Positions 1-9,161 are shown, numbered from the stretch's first letter. The stretch is 37,607 bases of DNA from Chitinophagaceae bacterium (GCA_947380605.1 CANCRO010000018.1:1-37607); one strand, 5' to 3'. Numbers and translations: made by a program. The notes: a model not told the origin generated them from the sequence alone.

Positions 1-584
1 ACTACTTCTTTTACTTCAGGAATCATTCTTTTCATCATTCCTTCAATACCTGCTTTCAGTGTAATCATTGAAGAGGGACAACCACTGCAACTTCCTTGTA
101 ACATTAAATTGACACGACCTTCTTCGTAGCTTTTAAATTGTATAGCACCGCCATCCATTTCAACGGCAGGCTTAACATAATTTTCTAATAATTCTTTAAT
201 CCGTTTTACTACATCATCATCATCTGCACTTACTTCATTACTGCTTTCTTGTTTCATAGAGGCAACCGCTTCATCATTCACTACAGCCTTTCCCTCTTCA
301 AGGTACTCTTTCAAAAATAATTTAATGGTAGGAATTACATCCTGCCAATCATCTGTGCCGGTAGTTTTAGTGAGTGTAATAAAATTACTGGCTATAAAAA
401 CAGATTTAATAAAAGGGAAAGTGAACAACTCCTGCGCTAATGGCGAAGGGCTTGCACTGGTCTCATCCTGGAAGTCGATGCTTTTGCCTGGATAGAGTAA
501 TTTGTTGGCAACAAACTTCATCGTCTCCGGATTAGGAGTCATCTCCGTATAAATACTGATCACCGGATTGCCTGTCTTTATCAT
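1..584 (-). CDS. NifU/Nfu-type iron-sulfur cluster scaffold protein (3' end cut by window)
   Basis: The reading frame starts at ATG 584-582 and runs off the left edge, giving 194 visible residues. The N-terminal ~90 residues look like an Nfu_N domain (TEMTPNPETMKF near residue 13), and an acidic linker follows. The C-terminal part is a NifU domain with KPAVEMDGG and the cluster-binding C-S-G-C pair. Proteins of this family hold a [4Fe-4S] cluster on the CxxC and hand it to target enzymes in the cytoplasm. A TACCTTTG promoter element lies 25 bases upstream of the start, so the gene is probably transcribed on its own and not with the helicase gene upstream. Only the last residues of the domain appear to be missing. 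Confidence 0.9.
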   Translation of the reverse strand, partial: MIKTGNPVISIYTEMTPNPETMKFVANKLLYPGKSIDFQDETSASPSPLAQELFTFPFIKSVFIASNFITLTKTTGTDDWQDVIPTIKLFLKEYLEEGKAVVNDEAVASMKQESSNEVSADDDDVVKRIKELLENYVKPAVEMDGGAIQFKSYEEGRVNLMLQGSCSGCPSSMITLKAGIEGMMKRMIPEVKEV

Positions 585-609
585 ATTAGTACATTTAATA
601 AATTCAATA

Positions 610-617
610 CAAAGGTA
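610..617 (-). promoter_or_regulatory. -7 promoter element TACCTTTG for the NifU-like gene
   Basis: On the minus strand TACCTTTG matches the Bacteroidota -7 consensus TAnnTTTG exactly and lies 25 bases before the ATG. No TTG -33 box is seen at the usual 19-21 base spacing, so only the -7 half is supported. Confidence 0.45.
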
Positions 618-741
618 ACAACAAAGCGATAACAAAGGAATATCTGCACTTTTTGCCCCCCTTTAGTCCCTAATAATTTCTTATTTCGAAAACACATGCC
701 TACCGAAAGCTACCTAGGCGATTATTAACTAGAGTAGTCGC

Positions 742-3081
742 TTATTCGAGAATTCTTAGTTTAGCATAATTGAGCATGATCTTTTTTTCTCCATTTAGCT
801 CAAATAATACCGTTGCAATTGGATTATGCGCAGCACCTTCCATTTTTAAGACTTCTCCAAAGCCAAATTTCTGATGCTCTACTTTTTGGCCAGCTTGTAA
901 ATTGCTCGTATCACTAGGCATAAAGTCTGCTGAAGGCGTATGCTCTTTAGTAGTAGGTTTGGTAGGAATTAAATAGGCCGGCCTTGATTTTTCCTCTTTT
1001 TTCGCAGGCGGTGGACTAGATTTATAGCTGCTGCCGCCGGCTCCATTTCGGTCAAATGCACTACCTCCCCAATTATTGCTATGTCCACCTTGATTGCGAA
1101 TACCACCCCCTGCAAAACTTTTATCAATATATTCCGCCGGCATCTCGTCTATAAATCGGCTAGGCTCATTTTGTTGTAGCTGTCCAAAACGGTAGCGCGC
1201 ATTCGCATAGGTTAACCAAAGCTTTTTCTTGGCTCTGGTAATGGCAACATAAAACAATCTTCTTTCTTCTTCTAATTCTTCACGCGTATTAATACTCATT
1301 CCGCTAGGGAATAGTGTTTCTTCTAATCCACCGACAAACACACAGCTGAACTCTAATCCTTTTGCAGCATGTATGGTCATTAACTTAACACTATCTGCAT
1401 CTTCTTTATCGTTATCGGCATCGGTTAATAAAGTAATTTGTTGTAAGTAAGTTCCAAGGCTCTTGTCGCCCACCTCACCATCTTCCTCATTCATCGGGGT
1501 TTCAATAAACTCTTTAATAGAGTTTAGCAACTCTTGAACGTTCTCATATCTTGCCAATCCTTCTGTAGTTTTATCGTTGAAAAGCTCTTTCACAATTTGT
1601 GTGCTTTTACCAACAATGACAGCTAGGTCATAGGCATTTTTTTTATCGAGCTCACTTTGAAACATTTTTATCATCAACACAAACTCGCTAATCGCGTCTA
1701 AAGTGCCGGATTTAAAACCATAAGACCGAGCGTTTTCAAGCACTTGCCATAAAGTAATATTATTCTCATTGGCAGTAAGGACAGCTCTGTCCATGGTGGT
1801 TTTTCCAATTCCTCTGGTAGGGTAATTAATAATTCTTTTTAAAGATTCTTCATCATTGGGATTTACCACTAATCTCAGGTAAGCTATATAATCCTTTATT
1901 TCTTTTCGTTGATAAAAAGAAAGGCCACCATAAATACGATAAGCGATATTCATTCGGCGAAGACTTTCTTCATAGCTTCTACTCTGGGCATTGGTACGAT
2001 ATAAAATAGCAAACTCATGATTGAAAAAATGATTGCGCAATTTTTCTTCTTGAATTGTATCAGCCACGTATTTGCCTTCTTCATTGTCTGTAGCAGTACG
2101 AACTAATTTTATTTTATCACCCTCTCCTTTATCCGTCCAAAGTTTTTTAGGCAATTGATTTTTATTGTTACCAATAATTTCATTCGCAACACTTAATATA
2201 CTTTTAGTACTTCTATAATTCTGTTCCAGCTTTACTACTTTCACATCATCATAATCTTTCTCAAACTGAAGAATATTTTCAATGGTAGCCCCTCGGAAAC
2301 TATAAATACTTTGGGCATCATCTCCTACTACACAAATGTTTTCGTGCATAGCACCTAGCAATTTGATGATTTCGTATTGAGAGGTGTTGGTATCTTGATA
2401 CTCATCAATTAAAATGTATTTAAATTTCTTTTGGTATTTGATGAGTGCATCTGGATGATTCTTAAGTAGTAGATACATTTTAAAAAGCAGGTCATCAAAA
2501 TCCATCGCACCATTCTTAAAACAACGTTTGTTATAAGCATCATAAATTTTACCAATCATCGGTCGATTGGCTCTTGAATCTTCCTGTTGAGTGCCCCAAT
2601 CATTCTGATATTCGTCTGGACTTACGAGACTATTTTTTGCAGACGATATTCTATTATAGACGGTATTAGGTTTATAATGTTTATCATCTAAATCCAATTC
2701 TTTAATCACAGTTTTAATAACGCTTTTCGCATCATCTGTGTCATAAATAGTGAAGTTGTTGGGGTAACCAATTTTATTAGCTTCGCCGCGTAAAATTCTT
2801 GCAAATACACTGTGAAAAGTTCCGATGTATAAATTCCGTGCCTCCGAATTACCAAGCGTTCGTTCAATTCTTTCTTTCATTTCCTTGGCAGCCTTATTGG
2901 TAAATGTGAGTGCCAGAATATGAAAAGCATCTACTTGGTGAAACCCCATTAGGTGAGCAATTCGAGTAGTGAGCACTTTTGTTTTGCCACTTCCTGCTCC
3001 CGCAATAATCATTATTGGCCCATCCTTATGTAATACAGCTTCCCGCTGCGGCTCGTTCAGTTCGTCTAAATAATTCGCCAT
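742..3081 (-). CDS. pcrA: UvrD/PcrA-type superfamily 1 DNA helicase
   Basis: This is a 779-residue 3'-5' DNA helicase used in repair and removal of blocks ahead of replication. The SF1A motifs are in order: Walker A GAGSGKT at 28-34, motif II DEYQDTN at 226-232, motif III GDDAQSIYSFRGA at 253-265, motif IV QNYRST near 287-292, motif V TIHAAKGLEF and motif VI VAITRAKKKL. A glycine/serine-rich linker follows the core. The last ~50 residues (VEHQKFGFGEVL) match the Tudor-like tail of PcrA/UvrD, which contacts RNA polymerase in other bacteria. Length and domain order are complete. UvrD and PcrA cannot be told apart by eye, so the symbol is provisional. A -7 element sits only 4 bases upstream of the ATG, which suggests a leaderless mRNA. 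Confidence 0.93.
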   Translation of the reverse strand: MANYLDELNEPQREAVLHKDGPIMIIAGAGSGKTKVLTTRIAHLMGFHQVDAFHILALTFTNKAAKEMKERIERTLGNSEARNLYIGTFHSVFARILRGEANKIGYPNNFTIYDTDDAKSVIKTVIKELDLDDKHYKPNTVYNRISSAKNSLVSPDEYQNDWGTQQEDSRANRPMIGKIYDAYNKRCFKNGAMDFDDLLFKMYLLLKNHPDALIKYQKKFKYILIDEYQDTNTSQYEIIKLLGAMHENICVVGDDAQSIYSFRGATIENILQFEKDYDDVKVVKLEQNYRSTKSILSVANEIIGNNKNQLPKKLWTDKGEGDKIKLVRTATDNEEGKYVADTIQEEKLRNHFFNHEFAILYRTNAQSRSYEESLRRMNIAYRIYGGLSFYQRKEIKDYIAYLRLVVNPNDEESLKRIINYPTRGIGKTTMDRAVLTANENNITLWQVLENARSYGFKSGTLDAISEFVLMIKMFQSELDKKNAYDLAVIVGKSTQIVKELFNDKTTEGLARYENVQELLNSIKEFIETPMNEEDGEVGDKSLGTYLQQITLLTDADNDKEDADSVKLMTIHAAKGLEFSCVFVGGLEETLFPSGMSINTREELEEERRLFYVAITRAKKKLWLTYANARYRFGQLQQNEPSRFIDEMPAEYIDKSFAGGGIRNQGGHSNNWGGSAFDRNGAGGSSYKSSPPPAKKEEKSRPAYLIPTKPTTKEHTPSADFMPSDTSNLQAGQKVEHQKFGFGEVLKMEGAAHNPIATVLFELNGEKKIMLNYAKLRILE

Positions 3082-3402
3082 AGAGCAAAGGTACGAATAG
3101 CTTTATTGGAGTGGAATGATGTGGGGAAATATTTATCGCTTCTTTTTTGAATAGTGAAAACCAGGAGCGCGCGGGCTATCAATTTTAATTTAGGAAGAAC
3201 TACTATCAATAATTTAAAAAACCAGTAAACAATTATATATTAGCAGTTGGTGGAGATAGATTATTATTGAAGAAATAATAGTAGCCTATAAAAAGAACAA
3301 TTGTAAAATTTACAAGTAGTTTTTTTATTTATACATCATTTTTTACGCTACAGTTTGTTGTTGTCACTTACATTTTTATTGAATTTCTATACTATTGCTA
3401 TT
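3082..3402. other. Intergenic region between divergent helicase and dehydrogenase-lipoprotein genes
   Basis: This 321-base AT-rich stretch separates two divergent genes, so it should hold promoters for both. Only the helicase -7 element (3086-3093) is convincing. TACATTTT, one mismatch from the -7 consensus, lies near 3370 and could serve the plus-strand gene. No RNA gene or short coding frame with recognisable content was seen. Confidence 0.4.
3086..3093 (-). promoter_or_regulatory. -7 promoter element TACCTTTG abutting the helicase start
   Basis: TACCTTTG on the minus strand ends 4 bases before the helicase ATG. Since transcription in this phylum begins a few bases after the element, the mRNA would start at or next to the ATG. 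No clear TTG -33 box is visible. Confidence 0.5.
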
Positions 3403-6400
3403 ATGAAAAAAGAAAGTACCATTCAGAAAAGAAGCCAACTGGTTTTTAATTTGTTAATTATTTTACTAGCAACCGCTACATTGTTTAGTTGTAAGCAATC
3501 AGCTAAAAACCTTCGTATTAAACAGATGGACTCTGCCGCTGTTGTAGGACTGGCAAGGACTATAGAGTCTCAAGTAAAGCCTGAGCTGGCCGAAGGATTG
3601 TCTCTGAGTATATGGGGAGTGGATTCATTAGTTATTTCTCCTATTGCTATTGATATTGACGACGAAGGGAAATTGTATTATACCACCACCGATCGTCAAA
3701 AAAATTCCGAGTTTGATATTCGCGCGCACCACGATTGGGAAATAGGTTCCATTCAACTTGAAACGATTGATGACAAGAGAGCCTTTCTTCATAAAACCTT
3801 GTCGCCAGAAAATAGCGATAAAAATAAGTGGTTGAAGGATATGAATAAAGACAGCTCTCATGATTGGAGAGACATGTTGGTGGAAAAAGAAAAAGTGTAT
3901 CGTATGGAAGATGTGAACGGAGATGGCGTTGCTGAAAAGACGCAGTTGGTAGTGGATGATTTTCATGATGAGGTAACGGATGTTGCGGGAGGAGTATTAA
4001 TTAATGGAAAGGATCTTTATGTAGGCGTAGCGCCTGATTTATGGAGAATGAAAGATACCAATGGAGATGGAATAGCGGATGAAAAAACATCCATTTCAAG
4101 CGGTTATGGAGTTCATATAGGATTTGGTGGACATGGAATGTCAGGAGTAGAAATGGGTCCAGACGGTAGAATCTATTGGCAGATTGGTGATATAGGTTTT
4201 AATGGAGTAGATAAGACAGGAAAAAAATGGGCCTATCCAAATAGTGGTGTCATTGCAAGAGCTAATCCAGACGGAAGTGATTTTGAAATTTTTGCAGCTG
4301 GACTTCGCAATACACATGAGTTTGCCTTTGATGAATATGCCAATTTGATTAGCGAGGACAATGATGGAGACCACGCAGGCGAAAAAGAAAGGCTGGTCTA
4401 TATTGTTAATGGTTCAGATGCTGGTTGGAGAAGCAATTGGCAATATGGTAAATATAGAGACAAAGACAATAACGGGTATAAAGTATGGATGGATGAAAAA
4501 ATGTGGATGCCTCGATTTGAAGGACAAGCGGCTTATATAATTCCTTGTATTGAGAATTTTGAAAGCGGGCCTGCAGGAGTAGTGTATAATCCTGGAACAG
4601 CTTTATCGCCTGCATATAAGAATACATTTTTTGTAGCAAAGTTTGTTGGTAATCCTGCCAAATCTGGTGTGTATTCTTTCAAATTAAATCCTCATGGTGC
4701 AGGTTTTGAACTAGGAGAAAATAAAAAAGTAGTGGGCGGCATTCTACCTACCGGTCTTGATTTTGGTCCAGATGGAGCGCTTTACATAGCCGATTGGATT
4801 GATGGATGGGATGCTACTAGTTATGGGCGTATTTGGAAGATGGACGATATTAAAGGATCAGCAATGGCTGAAAGGGCTCAAACTAAAATGTTATTAGCAG
4901 CTGATATTACTAAATATTCTTTGCAACAGTTGAAGGCCTTATTGATGAATGCAGATATGAGGGTTAGATTGAAAGCGCAATTTGAATTAGTGAATCATGG
5001 AGCCGAAGGCGCTTCGATATTTGAAAAAGTATTGAATGAAAATAGTAATCAATTTGCCAAGATTCATTCCATCTGGGGCGTTAGTCAACTTTCGCGAAAG
5101 GATAAGAAATGGGGTAAGCTTTTATTTCCATTGCTGAAAGATCGTGACGCAGAGATTAGGGCCCAAGCTGCTAAATGGATTGGCGACACCCGATTGGGTG
5201 ATGCGGGAAAATACCTAATTCCTTTATTAAAAGACTCTAGTAGCAGAGCTCGCTTTTTTGCTGCAGAAGCATTAGGAAGAATTGCGTATGAACCAGCCAT
5301 AGAATCAATTATAGACATGCTAAGAGATAATAATGAGCAAGATGCTTATTTGCGTCATGCAGGATGTTTAGCATTAGCAAGAATAGGAAAATCAGCCCCA
5401 ATAGTTGCGTTATCAAAAGACAAATCTCGCGCATTACGCATTGCAGGAGTGGTAGCTTTAAGAAGAATGGGCAGCCCAGCCATTGCCATTTTTTTAAATG
5501 ATGCAGATGAGTTTGTGGTAACCGAAACTGCGCGCGCTATCAATGACGACCTTTCAATTAAAGATGCGTTGCCTGCTCTAGGAAATTTACTTACTAAAAC
5601 TCAATTTACTAATGAGGCATTAATAAGAAGAGCAATCAATGCGAATCTTCGAGTAGGAAATGAGCAAGCACTTCAAAATTTGATTGACTATTCTTTGAAA
5701 GAAAATAATCCTGATAAAATGAAGGCAGAATCAATCGAAACCATCAGCACTTGGTCAAAGCCATCCGTATTAGACAGGGTGGACGGAAGATATAGAGGCG
5801 TAATTCAAAGAGACTCATTAGCATTAAAAAATAAAGTAGGTTCATCAATAATTCAATTATTAAAAAGCAAAGAATTTGTTGTTAGAGCAAGTGCCATCAA
5901 AGCCATCAGCAAACTATCTATTAAGGAAGGCGCCAATACTTTGATGGAAATGCTTAAAAAAGATACGTCTGCAACCGTAAGGGTAGAGGCATTAAGAGCA
6001 ATTGCTTCCATGCAGGATGCAAGAATAAGCGATGCTATTAAAATGGCAACTGCAGATAAGGATAAAATGGTAAGAGTAGCAGGCATTGGATTTTTGAAAA
6101 AAATGAATATCTCACAAGACTTAATGGTTTCATTGCTTTCGGAAGTAATTAAAACAAAGACGATGGAAGAAAGACAGGAGTCATTGCTGACGCTTGGAAA
6201 ATTACCTATTCAAAATACTCGTTTAGTTTTTGAATCATTGCTTCATCAGATGGAAACGAATCAACTTCCTCCAGATATTTTATTAGAATTATCAGAGGCT
6301 ATTGACAGCAGTCGTTCTCCTGAATTAATTTCAAGATATAAAATAGCCAGCGACAAATTATCGAAAGACGCTTTATTAGCCGCCTATGCGGGAGCCTTAT

Positions 6401-6825
6401 ATGGTGGAGATGCTGATAAAGGAAAGCGACTCTTTTTTAAGGGTGAAACAACGCAGTGTATAAAATGTCATGCATACGACGATAAAGGCGGTAATGCGGG
6501 ACCTCGATTGAATGGAGTTGCTAAAAGACTTTCTAGACAATTGATACTTGAATCTTTAATTAATCCAAGTGCGCGTTTGGCTCCAGGGTATGGTGTTGTT
6601 AATCTCACCCTTAAAAATGGACAATCGGTTTCAGGTATAATGGAAAGTGAAAACAATTCTAGTATCAATATAAAATCTGGCAATAATCCGAAGCAAGTGA
6701 TTGCTAAAAAAGATATCATAAAAAGAGAAAATGCAGCTTCAAGTATGTTGGAGGTTAAAAATTTCCTTACTAAAAAAGAGATTAGAGACCTGGTAAGTTT
6801 TTTATCTACTTTAGAAACGGACTAG
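3403..6825 (+). CDS. Lipoprotein with PVC-type dehydrogenase propeller, HEAT repeats and C-terminal cytochrome c domain
   Basis: The 1140-residue protein starts at ATG 3403. The frame is open further upstream, but only this start gives a lysine-led signal peptide ending in the lipobox LFSC (Cys 30). Residues ~50-480 resemble the 'putative membrane-bound dehydrogenase' propeller common in Planctomycetes and Verrucomicrobia. This part carries repeated acidic turns such as DVNGDG, DTNGDG and EDNDGD that look Ca2+-binding. Residues ~490-960 are alpha-helical HEAT-like repeats. The C-terminus has a heme c motif CIKCH (Cys 1019, Cys 1022, His 1023) followed by the GPRLNGVAKRL and LINPSA segments of the matching heme-domain family. 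It is probably an outer-membrane or periplasm-facing electron-transfer oxidoreductase. The substrate is unknown; sugars or alcohols are only a guess from the fold. Confidence 0.85.
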   Translation: MKKESTIQKRSQLVFNLLIILLATATLFSCKQSAKNLRIKQMDSAAVVGLARTIESQVKPELAEGLSLSIWGVDSLVISPIAIDIDDEGKLYYTTTDRQKNSEFDIRAHHDWEIGSIQLETIDDKRAFLHKTLSPENSDKNKWLKDMNKDSSHDWRDMLVEKEKVYRMEDVNGDGVAEKTQLVVDDFHDEVTDVAGGVLINGKDLYVGVAPDLWRMKDTNGDGIADEKTSISSGYGVHIGFGGHGMSGVEMGPDGRIYWQIGDIGFNGVDKTGKKWAYPNSGVIARANPDGSDFEIFAAGLRNTHEFAFDEYANLISEDNDGDHAGEKERLVYIVNGSDAGWRSNWQYGKYRDKDNNGYKVWMDEKMWMPRFEGQAAYIIPCIENFESGPAGVVYNPGTALSPAYKNTFFVAKFVGNPAKSGVYSFKLNPHGAGFELGENKKVVGGILPTGLDFGPDGALYIADWIDGWDATSYGRIWKMDDIKGSAMAERAQTKMLLAADITKYSLQQLKALLMNADMRVRLKAQFELVNHGAEGASIFEKVLNENSNQFAKIHSIWGVSQLSRKDKKWGKLLFPLLKDRDAEIRAQAAKWIGDTRLGDAGKYLIPLLKDSSSRARFFAAEALGRIAYEPAIESIIDMLRDNNEQDAYLRHAGCLALARIGKSAPIVALSKDKSRALRIAGVVALRRMGSPAIAIFLNDADEFVVTETARAINDDLSIKDALPALGNLLTKTQFTNEALIRRAINANLRVGNEQALQNLIDYSLKENNPDKMKAESIETISTWSKPSVLDRVDGRYRGVIQRDSLALKNKVGSSIIQLLKSKEFVVRASAIKAISKLSIKEGANTLMEMLKKDTSATVRVEALRAIASMQDARISDAIKMATADKDKMVRVAGIGFLKKMNISQDLMVSLLSEVIKTKTMEERQESLLTLGKLPIQNTRLVFESLLHQMETNQLPPDILLELSEAIDSSRSPELISRYKIASDKLSKDALLAAYAGALYGGDADKGKRLFFKGETTQCIKCHAYDDKGGNAGPRLNGVAKRLSRQLILESLINPSARLAPGYGVVNLTLKNGQSVSGIMESENNSSINIKSGNNPKQVIAKKDIIKRENAASSMLEVKNFLTKKEIRDLVSFLSTLETD

Positions 6826-6947
6826 AATAATTGGATATACCCAGTTAAATATATAAAAAATTATATACGAGAGGGTTTTGGTTCATAAAATCAAATAAAG
6901 AGGGGTGAAAGCTTAGATAAGTAACTAAAAAGTAACACTTTGCGGTA

Positions 6948-6978
6948 TTGTTTTATCTAATAAACTTTCGTCAATTTG
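6948..6978 (+). promoter_or_regulatory. Possible promoter (TTG-N20-TCAATTTG) in the lipoprotein-recA gap
   Basis: TTG at 6948-6950 and TCAATTTG at 6971-6978 are 20 bases apart, the spacing expected of Bacteroidota promoters, with one mismatch to TAnnTTTG. Transcription would start near 6983 and reach the terminator at 7129. Confidence 0.3.
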
Positions 6979-7098
6979 CAGTATCCAATTTAAAGAAGAA
7001 GTTGCTTAGAACGTAACAATGCTATAATTTTTGCCCGTTTTTATCCTTTTACCCTAAAGTTTTAAAAAATAAAGGCAATTTTCTCATCCTATTTTATA

Positions 7099-7129
7099 CC
7101 CTATTCCAGCTTTTTGGAATAGGGTTTTT
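7099..7129 (+). terminator. Rho-independent terminator upstream of recA
   Basis: A perfect 9-bp stem (CCCTATTCC at 7099-7107 with GGAATAGGG at 7116-7124), an 8-base loop and five Ts at 7125-7129. It ends transcription coming from the lipoprotein gene, or from a short RNA between the genes, before the recA promoter. Confidence 0.8.
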
Positions 7130-7158
7130 ACTTAAAAAAGGGCTTAGCTAAATTTTTT

Positions 7159-7180
7159 ACTAAAAAAATACTAAAAAAAT
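7159..7180 (+). repeat. Tandem 11-bp A-tract repeat directly upstream of the recA promoter
   Basis: ACTAAAAAAAT occurs twice head to tail (7159-7169 and 7170-7180). The A7 tracts are spaced 11 bases apart, about one helical turn, so they should bend the DNA just upstream of the -33 region. They may act as an UP-like or bent promoter element, or may simply be low-complexity sequence. Confidence 0.6.
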
Positions 7181-7211
7181 TAGTGTTAATAAAAGAAAAG
7201 ATTTATCTTTG
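7180..7211 (+). promoter_or_regulatory. recA promoter (TTAG-N20-TATCTTTG)
   Basis: TATCTTTG at 7204-7211 is a perfect -7 element. TTAG at 7180-7183 is a weak -33 match at 20-base spacing. The promoter lies inside the frame's upstream extension, which supports the recA start at 7270 and predicts a leader of about 50 bases. No LexA-like palindrome was recognised. Confidence 0.6.
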
Positions 7212-7269
7212 TGTCGGAGTTTATATTTACAACGATAACCAGATACATCACTTTAAAAAAACTAAAACA

Positions 7270-8271
7270 ATGAGTAACGCAGAAAAATTGAAGGCCCTAA
7301 AGTTAACAATGGACAAAATCGATAAAGATTTTGGCAAAGGATCTGTAATGATAATGGGCGATAAGCCACATGTGGAGCAAGAGGTAATTTCAACTGGATC
7401 ACTAGGATTAGATGTGGCATTAGGAATTGGCGGTTTGCCAAAAGGAAGAGTAATTGAAATTTATGGTCCAGAGAGCAGTGGAAAAACAACGATAGCGACG
7501 CATGTAATAGCAGAATCACAAAAAAAGGGAGGCATGTGTGCATTTATAGATGCTGAACATGCTTTTGATAGTGCTTATGCGCAAAAATTAGGGGTTGATA
7601 TTGACAACCTGCTTATTTCTCAACCGGATTATGGAGAGCAAGCCTTGGAAATTGCGGATCGCTTAATCTTATCGGGTGCTGTAGATGTAGTGGTAATTGA
7701 TTCGGTAGCAGCCTTGGTTCCAAAGAGTGAGCTGGAAGGTGAAATGGGGGATAGCAAAATGGGCTTGCATGCAAGACTAATGAGCCAAGCGCTTCGAAAG
7801 CTGACGGCCACCATTTCTAAAACGAATTGCTGTTGCATTTTTATCAATCAGCTGAGAGAAAAAATCGGCGTTATGTTTGGTAATCCAGAAACAACTACGG
7901 GTGGAAACGCATTGAAATTTTATGCTTCGGTAAGATTGGATATTCGTAGAATGGCACAAATTAAAGATGGAGACGAAGCAATAGGAAATCGTGTAAAAGT
8001 GAAAATTGTAAAAAATAAAGTAGCACCACCTTTCCGTCAAGCTGAATTTGATATCATTTTTGGAGAAGGTATTTCTAAGACTGGAGAAATTATTGACATG
8101 GGTGTAGAGCTGGGCATTGTTCAAAAAAGCGGCAGCTGGTTTAGTTACGATAGCAATAAACTAGGACAGGGAAGAGATTCCGTTAAACAATTGTTGCTTG
8201 ACAATCCAGAAATGGCGAAAGAAATTGAGGTGAAGATCAGGGCTAAGATAGCCGAGACCATGGCGGTATAA
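7270..8271 (+). CDS. recA: Recombinase RecA
   Basis: RecA is the ATP-dependent strand-exchange protein for homologous recombination. The 333-residue product has Walker A GPESSGKT at 66-73, the Walker B region [15 protein letters not shown], the L1/L2 region ([37 protein letters not shown]) and a normal C-terminal domain. The frame is open back to 7183, but those residues lack RecA homology and overlap the promoter, so ATG 7270 is chosen. The gene stands alone between two terminators. Its usual modulator recX is 5.7 kb away on the other strand. The C-terminal acidic tail found in E. coli RecA is absent. Confidence 0.98.
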   Translation: MSNAEKLKALKLTMDKIDKDFGKGSVMIMGDKPHVEQEVISTGSLGLDVALGIGGLPKGRVIEIYGPESSGKTTIATHVIAESQKKGGMCAFIDAEHAFDSAYAQKLGVDIDNLLISQPDYGEQALEIADRLILSGAVDVVVIDSVAALVPKSELEGEMGDSKMGLHARLMSQALRKLTATISKTNCCCIFINQLREKIGVMFGNPETTTGGNALKFYASVRLDIRRMAQIKDGDEAIGNRVKVKIVKNKVAPPFRQAEFDIIFGEGISKTGEIIDMGVELGIVQKSGSWFSYDSNKLGQGRDSVKQLLLDNPEMAKEIEVKIRAKIAETMAV

Positions 8272-8301
8272 GAGATAATTTATTATGGGTTAGTAAATAC
8301 A

Positions 8302-8329
8302 AGCCATTCCGAAAGGGATGGCTTTTTTT
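8302..8329 (+). terminator. recA rho-independent terminator
   Basis: A 9-bp stem (AGCCATTCC with GGGATGGCT, one T-G wobble) closed by a GAAA tetraloop and followed by seven Ts, 30 bases after the recA stop codon. Confidence 0.88.
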
Positions 8330-8564
8330 ATAATGGCTTTCCTTAATTTTTTAAAAATTAAAGGGTAACAAAATAATTGGCGAGTTTCAGAACGCAGCTT
8401 TGAACAAAAATTGAGAATTAATTTTATTATACTACTAAAAATTATTTTTTTTATACAATCATTTTAAAAATTCAAGTGCATTCATGTTTTATTAAATTCG
8501 TAGTTTTAATATATAAAATGAAAAGGGTTGTTTAATAAAAAACCGGGCAACAAGACTGACAAAT

Positions 8565-9161
8565 ATGAATTTACAATTCAATGAAAATTATATTCTTGAA
8601 AATGAAAGAGTAATTCTAAGGCCGTTGATAGCGGGAGACCTAAAAAATTTACTTTCCTATTCAATTCATGAGCCAGCGCTATGGAACTATTCTATGGTTC
8701 AAGCAATTGGAGAACAAGGGCTACATAATTATATACAACTTGCAGTAGAAGGTAGATCATCAGAAAAGGAATATCCTTTTATTGTTTTTGATAAACAAAC
8801 TAATCAATACGCCGGCAGCACTAGGTTTTATGATATTCAGCCCAATAACCAATCTTTACAAATTGGGTTTACTTGGTATGGGAAAAAGTTTCAAGGAACA
8901 GGTCTAAATAAACATTGCAAGTTTTTATTATTAACTTTTGCATTTGAAAAATTAGGAATGCAGCGAGTTGAATTTAGGGCAGACGCCCAAAATGAAAGAA
9001 GTATCTACGCAATGAAAAGTATCGGGTGTAAAACTGAAGGTATTTTGAGAAGCAATGGAATTCGGGCTGATGGGACTAGAAGAGATAGCATTGTATTAAG
9101 CATCTTAAAATCTGAATGGGAGACAAGTGTAAAAGAATTATTAGGCAACCAACTTAAATAG
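8565..9161 (+). CDS. GNAT-family N-acetyltransferase (RimJ/RimL-like)
   Basis: The 198-residue protein has the layout of the RimJ/RimL type of GNAT (Acetyltransf_3). It has an N-terminal ILENERVILRPL strand, the acetyl-CoA motif region around Q-G-T-G-L-N in the middle, and the C-terminal QNERSIYAMKSIGCKTEGILR segment typical of the group. It would transfer an acetyl group from acetyl-CoA to an amine; the substrate (protein N-terminus or small molecule) cannot be told. It stands 293 bases after recA, and 64 bases separate it from the next gene. The start is the only plausible ATG. Confidence 0.85.
   Translation: MNLQFNENYILENERVILRPLIAGDLKNLLSYSIHEPALWNYSMVQAIGEQGLHNYIQLAVEGRSSEKEYPFIVFDKQTNQYAGSTRFYDIQPNNQSLQIGFTWYGKKFQGTGLNKHCKFLLLTFAFEKLGMQRVEFRADAQNERSIYAMKSIGCKTEGILRSNGIRADGTRRDSIVLSILKSEWETSVKELLGNQLK

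Larger units (their letters stand above)
6826..7269. other. 444-base intergenic region upstream of recA
   Basis: The region has three layers: a possible promoter at 6948-6978, a strong terminator at 7099-7129, and the recA promoter with tandem A-tracts at 7159-7211. The sequence between the first promoter and the terminator has no convincing coding frame. It could be a long 3' UTR of the lipoprotein gene or a separate short RNA. Confidence 0.5.

Noticed and set aside
715-742. GCGATTA...TAGTCGC hairpin just after the helicase stop as a terminator
   Set aside because: On the transcribed minus strand the stem has a mismatch and no T-run follows.
3355-3402. Start of the dehydrogenase-lipoprotein at 3355
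   Set aside because: The 16 extra codons would precede the Lys-led signal peptide; ATG 3403 gives a proper lipoprotein signal with LFSC.
3628-3966. 112-codon minus-strand frame within the lipoprotein gene, and similar opposite-strand frames in dnaN (14875-15297), recA (7777-8124) and the ATP-grasp gene (20030-20362)
   Set aside because: They lie wholly inside well-identified genes, have no recognisable motif and skewed composition; they are shadows.
7183-7269. Extension of the recA frame upstream to 7183
   Set aside because: The 29 extra codons have no RecA similarity and overlap the -33/-7 promoter (7180-7211), so the gene must start at 7270.
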